A stretch of 10,899 nt of DNA from Anaerolineaceae bacterium UBA6107 (GTDB lineage Bacteria; Chloroflexota; Anaerolineae; Anaerolineales; Anaerolineaceae). Below are positions 1-6,706 of the stretch, piece after piece. Below the pieces are notes generated by a model that worked only from the letters and a program-made list of their open reading frames with translations, was not told the origin of the DNA and did not search any database. Location: NCBI GenBank assembly GCA_002428455.1, contig DIWL01000067.1, positions 1-10,899 on the forward strand, in the 5' to 3' direction. The first letter of the stretch is position 1. Each line of letters opens with the position of its first letter. The translations under genes were made by a program, and so were the position numbers.

Positions 1-296
1 ACGGTCATATGCGGCCAGAGGGCATAGTTCTGGAACACCAGACCCAGGTTACGCTGACCTGGCTGAAGTGAGATCCCCTTGGGGCGTGAATAAATCAATT
101 GCTCGCCAATGTAAATCTCGCCATCATCAGGATCTTCCAGGCCTGCGATACAGCGCAGCAGGGTGGTTTTGCCGCAGCCTGAAGGGCCAAGCAGAGTCAA
201 GAATTCATGGGGTTCAATGGTAATGGATACATCGTTGACAGCGACCACGTCGCCAAATTTCTTGGTGAGGTTCTTTACAATGATAGGGGTTTCCAT
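1..296 (-). CDS. ABC transporter ATP-binding protein, FbpC/AfuC/PotA-like (partial, C-terminus off left edge)
   Basis: This is the ATPase subunit of an ABC importer, which powers substrate uptake from the cytoplasmic face of the membrane. Only the first 98 or so residues lie in the window. They hold a complete Walker A motif, GPSGCGKTT, at residues 37-45, and a Q-loop, LVFQNYALWPHMT, with Gln89. The Q-loop wording is typical of the iron/spermidine/sugar-phosphate importer ATPases (FbpC, PotA, AfuC). Walker B and the signature motif would lie beyond the window. The ATG at 296 is preceded by AAGAGGA (303-309), 6 nt away. This ribosome site overlaps the stop codon of the fused permease upstream (ends at 308), so the two subunits are very likely co-translated partners. 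No substrate-binding protein is seen in the window; it may be encoded further left. The family assignment is firm and the substrate is unknown. Confidence 0.93.
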   Translation of the reverse strand, partial: METPIIVKNLTKKFGDVVAVNDVSITIEPHEFLTLLGPSGCGKTTLLRCIAGLEDPDDGEIYIGEQLIYSRPKGISLQPGQRNLGLVFQNYALWPHMT

Positions 297-307
297 GTCT
301 ATTCCTC

Positions 308-2143
308 TTACATTCCCAGCCCTTTTTTCAGGCTGCCACCGCGGAAGCGGCTGATGATAAAGTTGCCGATCAATACCAGAACGATCAACAGGATGATGAC
401 CGCGTTTGCCTGCTGGTCATTCCCATTCTCGATGTAACGCATGGTCATACTGGCCAAAACCGCTGTTGTGGGAGTGACCAGTAGAATGATCAACGAAAGT
501 TCGCGCATTGTGCTGATGAAGGTGAGCAGAAAGCCGGAGACGAAACCGGTGCTCGTGAGCGGAAAAATGATGTGCGTGAAGCGCCGCCACGGCGATGCCC
601 CCGCCAGCGATGCTGCCTCCTCAAGTTCCTTGCCTACCTGCAGCATGGCAGAAACACCGCTGCGCGCTGAGAAAGGCAGGTGTTTGGCTACCGATACCAG
701 CACCAGCAGGGCAAAAGTGCCATAGAGCGGCGGGATCGGCCCTACCGGTTTGGTGAACATGGCGATGTAAACTGCGCCAAAAGCGATGCCGGGGATAACA
801 TAAGGTATGAACGACATCTGCTCGACCAACTTTGAAACCTTGGTTCCGCGTCCTTTGACGATGGCGTAACCGAGGATAACCCCGGAAAACGCGGTGAACA
901 GGGCGGTCAGAATCGCCAGGCGGATGGAGTTCCACGCGCCCAACCACACCCTGGGATTGCGCAGGACTCCCGGTTCACCACTGTTGATCGAAAGATCACC
1001 TTTGCCTATCCAGTGTGCCAGTGTAAAGTTGTCCAGGTTGTAGTTACCGTCCCGCAGCATGACGGAGCTGAGGATGAGCAAAACCAGGGGCAGAACGGCA
1101 ATGATGAACTGGAAGACCACGACGATTCCCACAATGATCGGTTTGAAATTGCGCAGTTTCACCTTCTTCGACATAAATCCCCGACCGCCGATGGTCTCAT
1201 AGCTCTTGCGTGTACCAACGATCTTCTGGTTCAACATCACGGTAACCATGGCGAACACGATCAAAACGATCGCGGTAACAAAGGCATCTCCATAGTTTCC
1301 GATACTGGAGTTTGATTTCAACATGGTCGAAAGGGTGTAATAGCGGATCGGTACACCCAGCACGTTCGGTCCGCCAAAGGTGCCCATTGCTTTCGAGAAG
1401 GTCATAATAAAACCGGAAGCAATGGCGGGGATGACCAGCGGGAATGTGATCTTGCGCATGATGCGCCAGCGTCCCGCTCCAGCCAGTTCACCCGCCTCTT
1501 CAAGTGAAGAGTCAATTGACAATAATGCCGCGGATATGAACAGGAAAAAGAAAGTGTAGTAGTGCAACCCGCTGCTAACGATGATCGGGATCGGTCCATA
1601 CGCCAGCCAATCCGGCGTGGGCGCACCGGTGATAAATTCCAGCAGCCCCATGGTACCGCCTGATTTCTGGTTCTTGAACATGACCAACCACGCCATGGCG
1701 ATCGTCCAGGAAGGCATGATGTATGGGACCTGCGCCAGCATGTGAATCGTTTCGCGTCCGGGGATGTCGGTGCGGCAAACCAGCCAGGCCATCAACCCGC
1801 CGATCGCCAATGCCAGGAAGGTTGCGCCCAGGGCAACCGTAACGCTATGCACCAGTGGCTGATAGGTCATCAACTTGCCTATCTTGCCTGTTAGCATCCG
1901 CACCCAGTGATACCAGGTTAAGTCACCAGCCGCGGCATCCTTAATCACCCTCAGGTCCATATCTGAAACAGTGATTGTGGTCACGAGCATGCGGTAAAGT
2001 GGGATGATGACCAGGTAGAACATCACCGCAATCATGATGATGGAGAGGATGATATGCGGAGTGGTCAACCAGCGGACGACGCGTCGCAAACGCGCAAGCC
2101 ACTTTTCCTTGTTGTCTTTTGGAGCAATTGTTGTTACAGTCAT
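308..2143 (-). CDS. Fused two-domain ABC transporter permease (FbpB/AfuB/ThiP class)
   Basis: This is the inner-membrane channel subunit of a binding-protein-dependent importer. The 611-residue protein carries two consecutive permease domains in one chain, as in the FbpB, ThiP and AfuB families, so it replaces the usual permease pair. Many hydrophobic segments are visible, from about residue 30 to 598, compatible with about 12 membrane helices. Each half has an EAA loop that docks the ATPase: EEAGELAGAGRWRIMRKITF from residue 215 and EEAASLAGASPWRRFTHIIF from residue 508. The second half begins near residue 330 after a basic cytoplasmic linker. The ATG at 2143 has AGAGGTG (2151-2157) 7 nt upstream. 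The ATPase gene follows 11 bp downstream. Known substrates of the class include ferric iron, thiamine, 2-aminoethylphosphonate and hexose phosphates. The SIS-domain regulator and phosphate-handling enzymes next door favour an organophosphate, but this is inference. Confidence 0.93.
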   Translation of the reverse strand: MTVTTIAPKDNKEKWLARLRRVVRWLTTPHIILSIIMIAVMFYLVIIPLYRMLVTTITVSDMDLRVIKDAAAGDLTWYHWVRMLTGKIGKLMTYQPLVHSVTVALGATFLALAIGGLMAWLVCRTDIPGRETIHMLAQVPYIMPSWTIAMAWLVMFKNQKSGGTMGLLEFITGAPTPDWLAYGPIPIIVSSGLHYYTFFFLFISAALLSIDSSLEEAGELAGAGRWRIMRKITFPLVIPAIASGFIMTFSKAMGTFGGPNVLGVPIRYYTLSTMLKSNSSIGNYGDAFVTAIVLIVFAMVTVMLNQKIVGTRKSYETIGGRGFMSKKVKLRNFKPIIVGIVVVFQFIIAVLPLVLLILSSVMLRDGNYNLDNFTLAHWIGKGDLSINSGEPGVLRNPRVWLGAWNSIRLAILTALFTAFSGVILGYAIVKGRGTKVSKLVEQMSFIPYVIPGIAFGAVYIAMFTKPVGPIPPLYGTFALLVLVSVAKHLPFSARSGVSAMLQVGKELEEAASLAGASPWRRFTHIIFPLTSTGFVSGFLLTFISTMRELSLIILLVTPTTAVLASMTMRYIENGNDQQANAVIILLIVLVLIGNFIISRFRGGSLKKGLGM

Positions 2144-2222
2144 TAGATTACACCTCTCGAATATTTCCTTTCATCGTTAATTTTAAGAATCTGATGGTGT
2201 ATTTCACTGTAAACTGCAAACT
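2144..2222 (-). other. Short intergenic gap between regulator and transporter genes
   Basis: This 79-bp AT-rich spacer separates the RpiR-type gene from the ABC permease gene; all other gaps in the minus-strand cluster are 11 bp (permease-ATPase), 25 bp or less. It contains the permease ribosome-binding site at 2151-2157. I see no convincing terminator hairpin, and no -35/-10 pair with good spacing: a TTTACA-like box exists but no good -10 follows at 16-18 bp. Transcription may read through, or the gap may hold a weak or regulated promoter that I cannot recognise. Confidence 0.4.
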
Positions 2223-3119
2223 TCACAACAGATCATCGTCCCGGTTGTATTCCTGCAGTTGGTCTCGTAACGAATCCAACCGGTCGAGCATTAACATAAT
2301 ATTCTCCTGCTCCTTACTGGCTACCGATAACAACAACGCATTAATTACCGTCATGGGAACAACCAGGGAATGGAATTCACCCACCGGTCCGCGCCGGGCG
2401 CTGAGGATCACATCGGCTTTGTCTCCCAGGATGGTTTCCAGCGTATCCGTCAGCATGATGATGGTACTGCCAACCTGCCGGCTGTATTCCAGCATCAGCC
2501 GCAATGACGGGTTCTGGTCAAAAAAGCAGATGACAAAGACCAGGTCTGTCGGCTTCATCACCAACAATGAGTCGATTAGCTCGCGCCCCGAATACTTTAA
2601 CGGAACCACTTCCTTGCCAAAACGCTGCAGCCGTATCTCCATCAGGTCGACCAGGGAGATCGATGGACCCAGACCATACACAAATATCTTTTCATGGCTG
2701 CGGATCAACTCCACAGCCTTGTCCATCGCGTTACGATCGATCAATTCCATCGCCTGGGTCAGGTAATCGATCTCAGTGGCTGTCAACCGTTCAAAAATGT
2801 CTCCGTTCTGCTGCATCTCATCCAACCTGCCGCGCAGTCGGGTGGAGTGGGTCACGCGCTGGCGGAAATTATCCTGCAACACCGCGCGCATTGCCGGGTA
2901 ACTGCAAAACCCCAGTGTACGAGCGAAGCGCACCAACGTGGCTTCACTGAGTTCCAGCCTCCTGGCAATTTCGCCAGCAGACAGAAAAGCGCTTTCCTCC
3001 TGGTTCTTACGCAGGAAGTTCGCGATGATTTTTTCGCTCTTGGTGAGCGAGTTGTACTGGTCGCTGATCAATTGAGCAATATCGCTCCCCTGATGATCTG
3101 TTTTACCCATTTTCAGCAT
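2223..3119 (-). CDS. RpiR/MurR-family transcriptional regulator with SIS domain
   Basis: This is a DNA-binding regulator of the RpiR family, which usually controls sugar or amino-sugar phosphate use and senses a phosphosugar through its SIS domain. From the ATG at 3119 the protein has 298 residues, normal for the family. The N-terminal HTH_6 domain spans about residues 20-90; the recognition region is SAGEIARRLELSEATLVRFA near residues 47-66. The SIS domain spans about residues 135-265 and opens with the IFVYGLGPS strand-loop at 145-153. I chose 3119 because AAGGG lies 5 nt upstream and it starts 25 bp after the preceding stop. An ATG at 3110 is also possible. The same frame stays open up to 3287 but that part overlaps the ApgM gene. 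Its position between phosphotransfer enzymes and an importer suggests that it regulates them, possibly through the inverted repeat at 7594-7611 (inference). Confidence 0.92.
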   Translation of the reverse strand: MLKMGKTDHQGSDIAQLISDQYNSLTKSEKIIANFLRKNQEESAFLSAGEIARRLELSEATLVRFARTLGFCSYPAMRAVLQDNFRQRVTHSTRLRGRLDEMQQNGDIFERLTATEIDYLTQAMELIDRNAMDKAVELIRSHEKIFVYGLGPSISLVDLMEIRLQRFGKEVVPLKYSGRELIDSLLVMKPTDLVFVICFFDQNPSLRLMLEYSRQVGSTIIMLTDTLETILGDKADVILSARRGPVGEFHSLVVPMTVINALLLSVASKEQENIMLMLDRLDSLRDQLQEYNRDDDLL

Positions 3120-3144
3120 CCTTTCCCTTTCATTCCTGTTATCC

Positions 3145-4350
3145 TTACGCACCATATTTGGCGATGCGTCCGGCGTTGGCCAATAACAGAGGTAAGAAAT
3201 CTTTCGCAGGCATGATCCCCAGGCTACCCCGCGCGCAAGCCCGTTCACCAAACTCGGCGATGTTGTCTTCGCGGACGTATTTCCCATAAAGCAGTGCCGG
3301 TACGGGATGCCAGCTGTGAGACTTGAGAATGGCTGGCGATGAATGATCTCCCGTGACCAGGATCACATCCGGTTTCAATGCGAGGATACGGGGGATCTGA
3401 GTGTCTACATGCTCGATCACTTGCACCTTGCGGTAAAAATCACCGTCTTCCCCGTGTGTATCCGTCTGTTTGATGTGTATGTAGAAAAAGTCGAATTGGT
3501 CCCAGTATTGCCCCAGGGTGGTGAATTCGTCCTCAATTTTCAGACCTTCCACCGGCAGCACCTGCATACCCACCAGCCTGGAAACACCCTTATACATGCC
3601 ATTGACCGCGATGGAAGCGGCGCGCAGCTTGAACAGGTCGCCGTATTGCGGCAGCACCGGCAGGCGGTCAAAACCGCGCAGGAGGATCATATTCGCCTGT
3701 TCCTCATCCACCAGCAGTTGCCTTGCCTTTTCAATGTAGCGATTCACCAGGTCGGCGGTTTTTTCTGAGGGCTTGTCAAGCGCCGCAGCAGCTTTTGGTG
3801 CAACTCCATCCTTGAGCGGATCGGTGTCTTGCAGGGCTGCACCAAGTTCTTTCCCCCGTATCACGAATGCGAAGCGGTGTTCCTTCACCGGCTCAACGTG
3901 GATCTGCACCCCATCGATCTGGATGGTGTTCAGCATCCGTGCCAGTTTGATCGCCTCCGGGGTCGATAACCTGCCCGCGCGGCGGTCCACCAGCACACCA
4001 TTCTCATCCACCTTACAGAAATTACCACGGGCGGCGATGTCATCCGGTCCGAGATCAATTCCGACACCCAGCGCTTCCAGTGCGCCGCGTCCAATCTCAT
4101 GCTCGATGGGATCAAAACCAAAAATTGCGAGGTGACCCGGGCCGCTGCCCACCGCGATGCCGGGGCCGGCCGGGCTGGAGAACCCCAGCGCGGATCTCGC
4201 GGCCAGCGCATCGAGATTGGGTGTGTGAGCTGCTTCGAGTTCGGTCTTTCCACCCGGTTCTATGGGTAAACCGCCCAATCCATCCATGATGAGCATGACG
4301 ATCTTGGTTTCAGCCGAAATGATCAGTTTTTTCAGGAATTCGTAATTCAT
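3145..4350 (-). CDS. apgM: 2,3-bisphosphoglycerate-independent phosphoglycerate mutase, archaeal ApgM type
   Basis: This 401-residue cytoplasmic metalloenzyme of the alkaline phosphatase superfamily (COG3635 type) is predicted to interconvert 3- and 2-phosphoglycerate. Metal and catalytic positions are visible in order: Asp23 in IMDGLGG, the probable phosphoserine Ser69 in AVGSGPGHLAIFGFDP, Asp297 and His299 in KQTDTHGEDGD, Asp335-His336 in VTGDHSSP, and His345/His348 in KSHSWHP. KTELEAAHTPNLDALA near 35-50 is also family-typical. The length is normal for ApgM. Its ATG overlaps the stop of the upstream GpmI-like gene as ATGA (4 bp), with AAGAAGG at 4358-4364 seven nt upstream, so translation is probably coupled. 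Two unrelated-subfamily phosphoglycerate mutases in one operon is odd, and one of them may have a different phospho-substrate. Some ApgM relatives carry other proposed roles (for example a homoserine-kinase proposal), so the exact substrate is less sure than the family. Confidence 0.9.
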   Translation of the reverse strand: MNYEFLKKLIISAETKIVMLIMDGLGGLPIEPGGKTELEAAHTPNLDALAARSALGFSSPAGPGIAVGSGPGHLAIFGFDPIEHEIGRGALEALGVGIDLGPDDIAARGNFCKVDENGVLVDRRAGRLSTPEAIKLARMLNTIQIDGVQIHVEPVKEHRFAFVIRGKELGAALQDTDPLKDGVAPKAAAALDKPSEKTADLVNRYIEKARQLLVDEEQANMILLRGFDRLPVLPQYGDLFKLRAASIAVNGMYKGVSRLVGMQVLPVEGLKIEDEFTTLGQYWDQFDFFYIHIKQTDTHGEDGDFYRKVQVIEHVDTQIPRILALKPDVILVTGDHSSPAILKSHSWHPVPALLYGKYVREDNIAEFGERACARGSLGIMPAKDFLPLLLANAGRIAKYGA

Positions 4351-5954
4351 TGCCGTACCTTCTTTCCGGTCCCGTAAACCAGTGCATCATACGCCCGGTG
4401 GGTCTTGTGGTAGTTGCCATCCCGGTCAAGCGCGATGCCGCGGCCAATGCCGGTAACGATGCAACCGATGCCGATCTCTGCCACCAAACCACCGAGCTTT
4501 TCCAACAAGGCAGGGGCACTACCCGGTGGTGTACTGCGGCCGTCAAAGATCATATGTAAGAATACCTGCTCCAAACCCGCTGCTTTGGCCATCTTCAAAA
4601 CGGCTAACGGGTAATCGATCGAACCGTGTGAACTCTTTTCCGTCAGCAAACCGATCAGGTGCAGGGAAGAGCCGCGTAATTTGACCCCTTCGATCTCATG
4701 ACAAATGACTTCATTGGTATAGAAGCTACCGTCCTTCATTGCCTGGTCCAGCCGCACATCATCCTGCAGGATGACCCGGCCGGCTCCAATGTTGATGTGT
4801 CCGGCTTCAGAGTTGCCCGCTTTGCCGGGTTTTAATCCAACCGCGTCTCCTGATGCAGCCAGTTGCGCGAGGGGATATTCACGCACTAATTGGTCCCAGA
4901 TGGGTGTCCGCCCGACCGCAATCGGATCCTGCACAGGATTGCCGCTTATACCCCAGCCATCCAGGATAACCAGGAGTACCTTGCGATTACTTCCAAACGC
5001 ATGTCCCCTTGCCAGGCTTTCACCTGTCATTAACCCCGGTTTGGGCAGGCCCATGATTTGTAAAATGGTTGGCGCGATATCTGCCAGTTTTCCGGGTGCG
5101 AGGTTGATCAATTGATCGCTTCTGGAATCGATTACGAATACGGGAACAGGGTTGGTCGTGTGCGAAACGTGCGCTTCGCCTTCGTCTGTGAGCGTTTCTT
5201 CAATATTGCCATGGTCCGCGGTGATGAGAATGACATATCCGGCTGAGCGCGCCGCCCGCATCACCTCTCCAAGGTGCTGGTCTACAAATTCCACACATTG
5301 GATCTTGGCATCCACATTGGAGGTGTGCCCGATCACATCGCCGTTGGCAAAATTGGTAATGACAAGGTCAGTCCCTTTTTGTAGCTGTTCGATGACCTTC
5401 CCGCTAACCTCGGCGAGGCTCAATTCCGGGAATTTATCAAACGGCACCCCTTTCAATGAAGGGACACGAATATCCTCCTCACCGGGGAACGGCAGGCCGT
5501 TGCCGCCGTTGAGGAAAAATGTCACGTGGGCAAATTTTTCGGATTCCGAAATGTGCGCCTGACGCAAACCTGCCCGACTGACCACATCGGCCAGCGTCTC
5601 TTTTACCCGTGAAGGGGCAAAAGCAACCGGCAGGTCTTTGAATTTGTCATGATAGAGTGTCAGGATGACAAAAGGGAGAATGGTAAATGGTTCGCGTGGA
5701 AATTGATCAAGATTCGGGTCGGTAAAGGCTTCGGTCAACTGGATCTCGCGCTCACCCCGCCGGCAGCAGAAGACGACCGCGTCACCGTCCTTTATGCGTC
5801 CGGCTGGTGTGCCATTTGCCTGCTCAAGTACGATGGGGTCAAGCGAGTAATCTGTCTGTCCTTCTGCGTACAGCTCTTTTACCGCTTCTGCAAGGGGCCT
5901 GGCACCGTGCAGGGTGTTTGATAAACTGGTGGGTGTACGCAGGAATTCGCTCAT
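4347..5954 (-). CDS. Circularly permuted phosphoglycerate mutase (GpmI type, cofactor-independent)
   Basis: This 535-residue protein contains a whole GpmI sequence in rotated order. Numbers in brackets are Bacillus-type GpmI equivalents from my alignment by eye. Residues 19-115 match the C-terminal part of the phosphotransferase domain, including Arg66 and Arg69 (R261, R264). Residues 116-312 match the C-terminal phosphatase segment, with Lys140 (K336), Asp206 and His210 (D403, H407), Asp247-His248 (D444, H445) and His265 (H462). Residues 313-325 are a junction linker. Residues 326-395 match the normal N-terminus, with Asp332 (D12) in ILDGWG and nucleophile Ser382 (S62) in GNSEAGH. Residues 400-535 match the first part of the transferase domain, with His443 (H123), Arg473 (R153), Arg505 and Arg511 (R185, R191). 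Asp154 is replaced by Ser474 (DGRS). AAGGA precedes the ATG by 5 nt; the gene starts 2 bp after a HAD gene and overlaps ApgM by 4 bp. Activity is predicted, not shown. Confidence 0.9.
   Translation of the reverse strand: MSEFLRTPTSLSNTLHGARPLAEAVKELYAEGQTDYSLDPIVLEQANGTPAGRIKDGDAVVFCCRRGEREIQLTEAFTDPNLDQFPREPFTILPFVILTLYHDKFKDLPVAFAPSRVKETLADVVSRAGLRQAHISESEKFAHVTFFLNGGNGLPFPGEEDIRVPSLKGVPFDKFPELSLAEVSGKVIEQLQKGTDLVITNFANGDVIGHTSNVDAKIQCVEFVDQHLGEVMRAARSAGYVILITADHGNIEETLTDEGEAHVSHTTNPVPVFVIDSRSDQLINLAPGKLADIAPTILQIMGLPKPGLMTGESLARGHAFGSNRKVLLVILDGWGISGNPVQDPIAVGRTPIWDQLVREYPLAQLAASGDAVGLKPGKAGNSEAGHINIGAGRVILQDDVRLDQAMKDGSFYTNEVICHEIEGVKLRGSSLHLIGLLTEKSSHGSIDYPLAVLKMAKAAGLEQVFLHMIFDGRSTPPGSAPALLEKLGGLVAEIGIGCIVTGIGRGIALDRDGNYHKTHRAYDALVYGTGKKVRQ
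4980..5018 (-). other. Junction joining ancestral C- and N-termini in the permuted phosphoglycerate mutase
   Basis: This marks residues 313-325 of the permuted enzyme. On its N-terminal side the sequence ends as a normal GpmI C-terminus does (LADIAPTILQIMGLPKPGLM, then TGESLA). On its other side it begins as a normal GpmI N-terminus does (KVLLVILDGWG). The connecting residues, about ARGHAFGSNR, have no counterpart in ordinary GpmI and form a short polar linker. The reading frame is continuous across it. Confidence 0.85.
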
Positions 5955-5956
5955 GA

Positions 5957-6697
5957 TTATCCTTGATGCCCATTCCGTCCCGGAAAATGCGCCAGCAACT
6001 CGCTGAGGCTTTGGATCACAAGGTCCGGCTTGTATTCGTCCGGGACCGGGTCGTCCTTTTCTGCTTCGTCCGGCATGATGATCACCATCCCAAAACCGGC
6101 TTCCCGGGTTCCCGTCACGTCACGGGAGAAATTGTCTCCCACGTAAGCGCATTTTGAAGGTTCAACCCCTGCTCGCCGCGCCGCTTCCAGGTACATCTCA
6201 GGATGCGGCTTGCGTTTTCCAAAGGTGGAAGAGAGTACAACTGATTTGAAGTATTGCGTCAGGTTCTCTTCTTCCAACCAGTCAGGAATCTCAGTGGTGG
6301 TGATTACGTTACTAATGATGCCAAGGATATACCCGCGCGAATGCAATCCGGTGATGACGTCCACGCAACCCTCTGCCATGACACGTCTTCCCATGGACTG
6401 CCGGAACTGGTAGGTCAATTCATGCGCCAGCAGCGATGTACGCTGAGGAGGAAACTCTGGCGCCAGCCAGCGCGTCCACAGTTCCGTTTCAGGGGCTTCT
6501 GTCAGGTGGTCGAAAGCCCATTTTCGGTATTCCTTGTAGCGGCGGTCCAACTCGGCGCAGAATTCTTCAGGATCACGATCCGTTCCGATCAGTGACACGA
6601 TCTTCCGACGCGCGGCAGCCCGGTAAGGCTCCTCTTTCTTGAGGATGCGCAGGGTGTTGCCAATATCCAGAAAGATTGCTTCGATTCCAGTGTTCAT
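5957..6697 (-). CDS. HAD superfamily hydrolase, DxG-type nucleophile motif (paralogue 1)
   Basis: This 246-residue cytoplasmic HAD-fold protein is probably a phosphatase acting on a small phosphoester; the substrate is unknown. Motif I is FLDIGNTL with nucleophile Asp11, but the usual second Asp (DxD) is Gly13. Motif II is IISN with Ser129, motif III is the lysine in KRKPHP (Lys163), and motif IV is YVGDNFSRDV with Asp188 and Asp193. A helical cap lies between residues 20 and 115. These features fit the HAD-IA/REG-2-like group, where the second Asp of motif I is often absent. The gene lies 9 bp after its paralogue at 6707-7441 and 2 bp before the permuted phosphoglycerate mutase. No strong Shine-Dalgarno sequence is visible before its ATG, so it may depend on translational coupling. 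Loss of the acid/base Asp leaves the phosphatase role uncertain. Confidence 0.88.
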   Translation of the reverse strand: MNTGIEAIFLDIGNTLRILKKEEPYRAAARRKIVSLIGTDRDPEEFCAELDRRYKEYRKWAFDHLTEAPETELWTRWLAPEFPPQRTSLLAHELTYQFRQSMGRRVMAEGCVDVITGLHSRGYILGIISNVITTTEIPDWLEEENLTQYFKSVVLSSTFGKRKPHPEMYLEAARRAGVEPSKCAYVGDNFSRDVTGTREAGFGMVIIMPDEAEKDDPVPDEYKPDLVIQSLSELLAHFPGRNGHQG

Positions 6698-6706
6698 CTT
6701 GATCGG

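Noticed and set aside
2144..2222. Promoter for the ABC transporter genes
   Set aside because: TTTACA-like and TTAAAA-like boxes are present, but the spacing (about 21 bp) and sequence fit poorly.
3120..3287. N-terminal extension of the RpiR-type regulator to an ATG at 3287
   Set aside because: The extra residues overlap most of the ApgM C-terminus, look unlike RpiR proteins, and a well-placed ribosome site supports 3119.
4347..5954. Assembly chimera, frameshift or two joined gene fragments as the reason for the rotated order
   Set aside because: One uninterrupted frame contains every GpmI segment once, with its own ribosome site and tight operon junctions on both sides. Read-level evidence would settle it, but the sequence itself favours a true permutation.
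6210..6642. Open frames on the plus strand opposite the HAD genes
   Set aside because: They are antisense shadows of well-supported genes, with no ribosome sites or recognisable domains.
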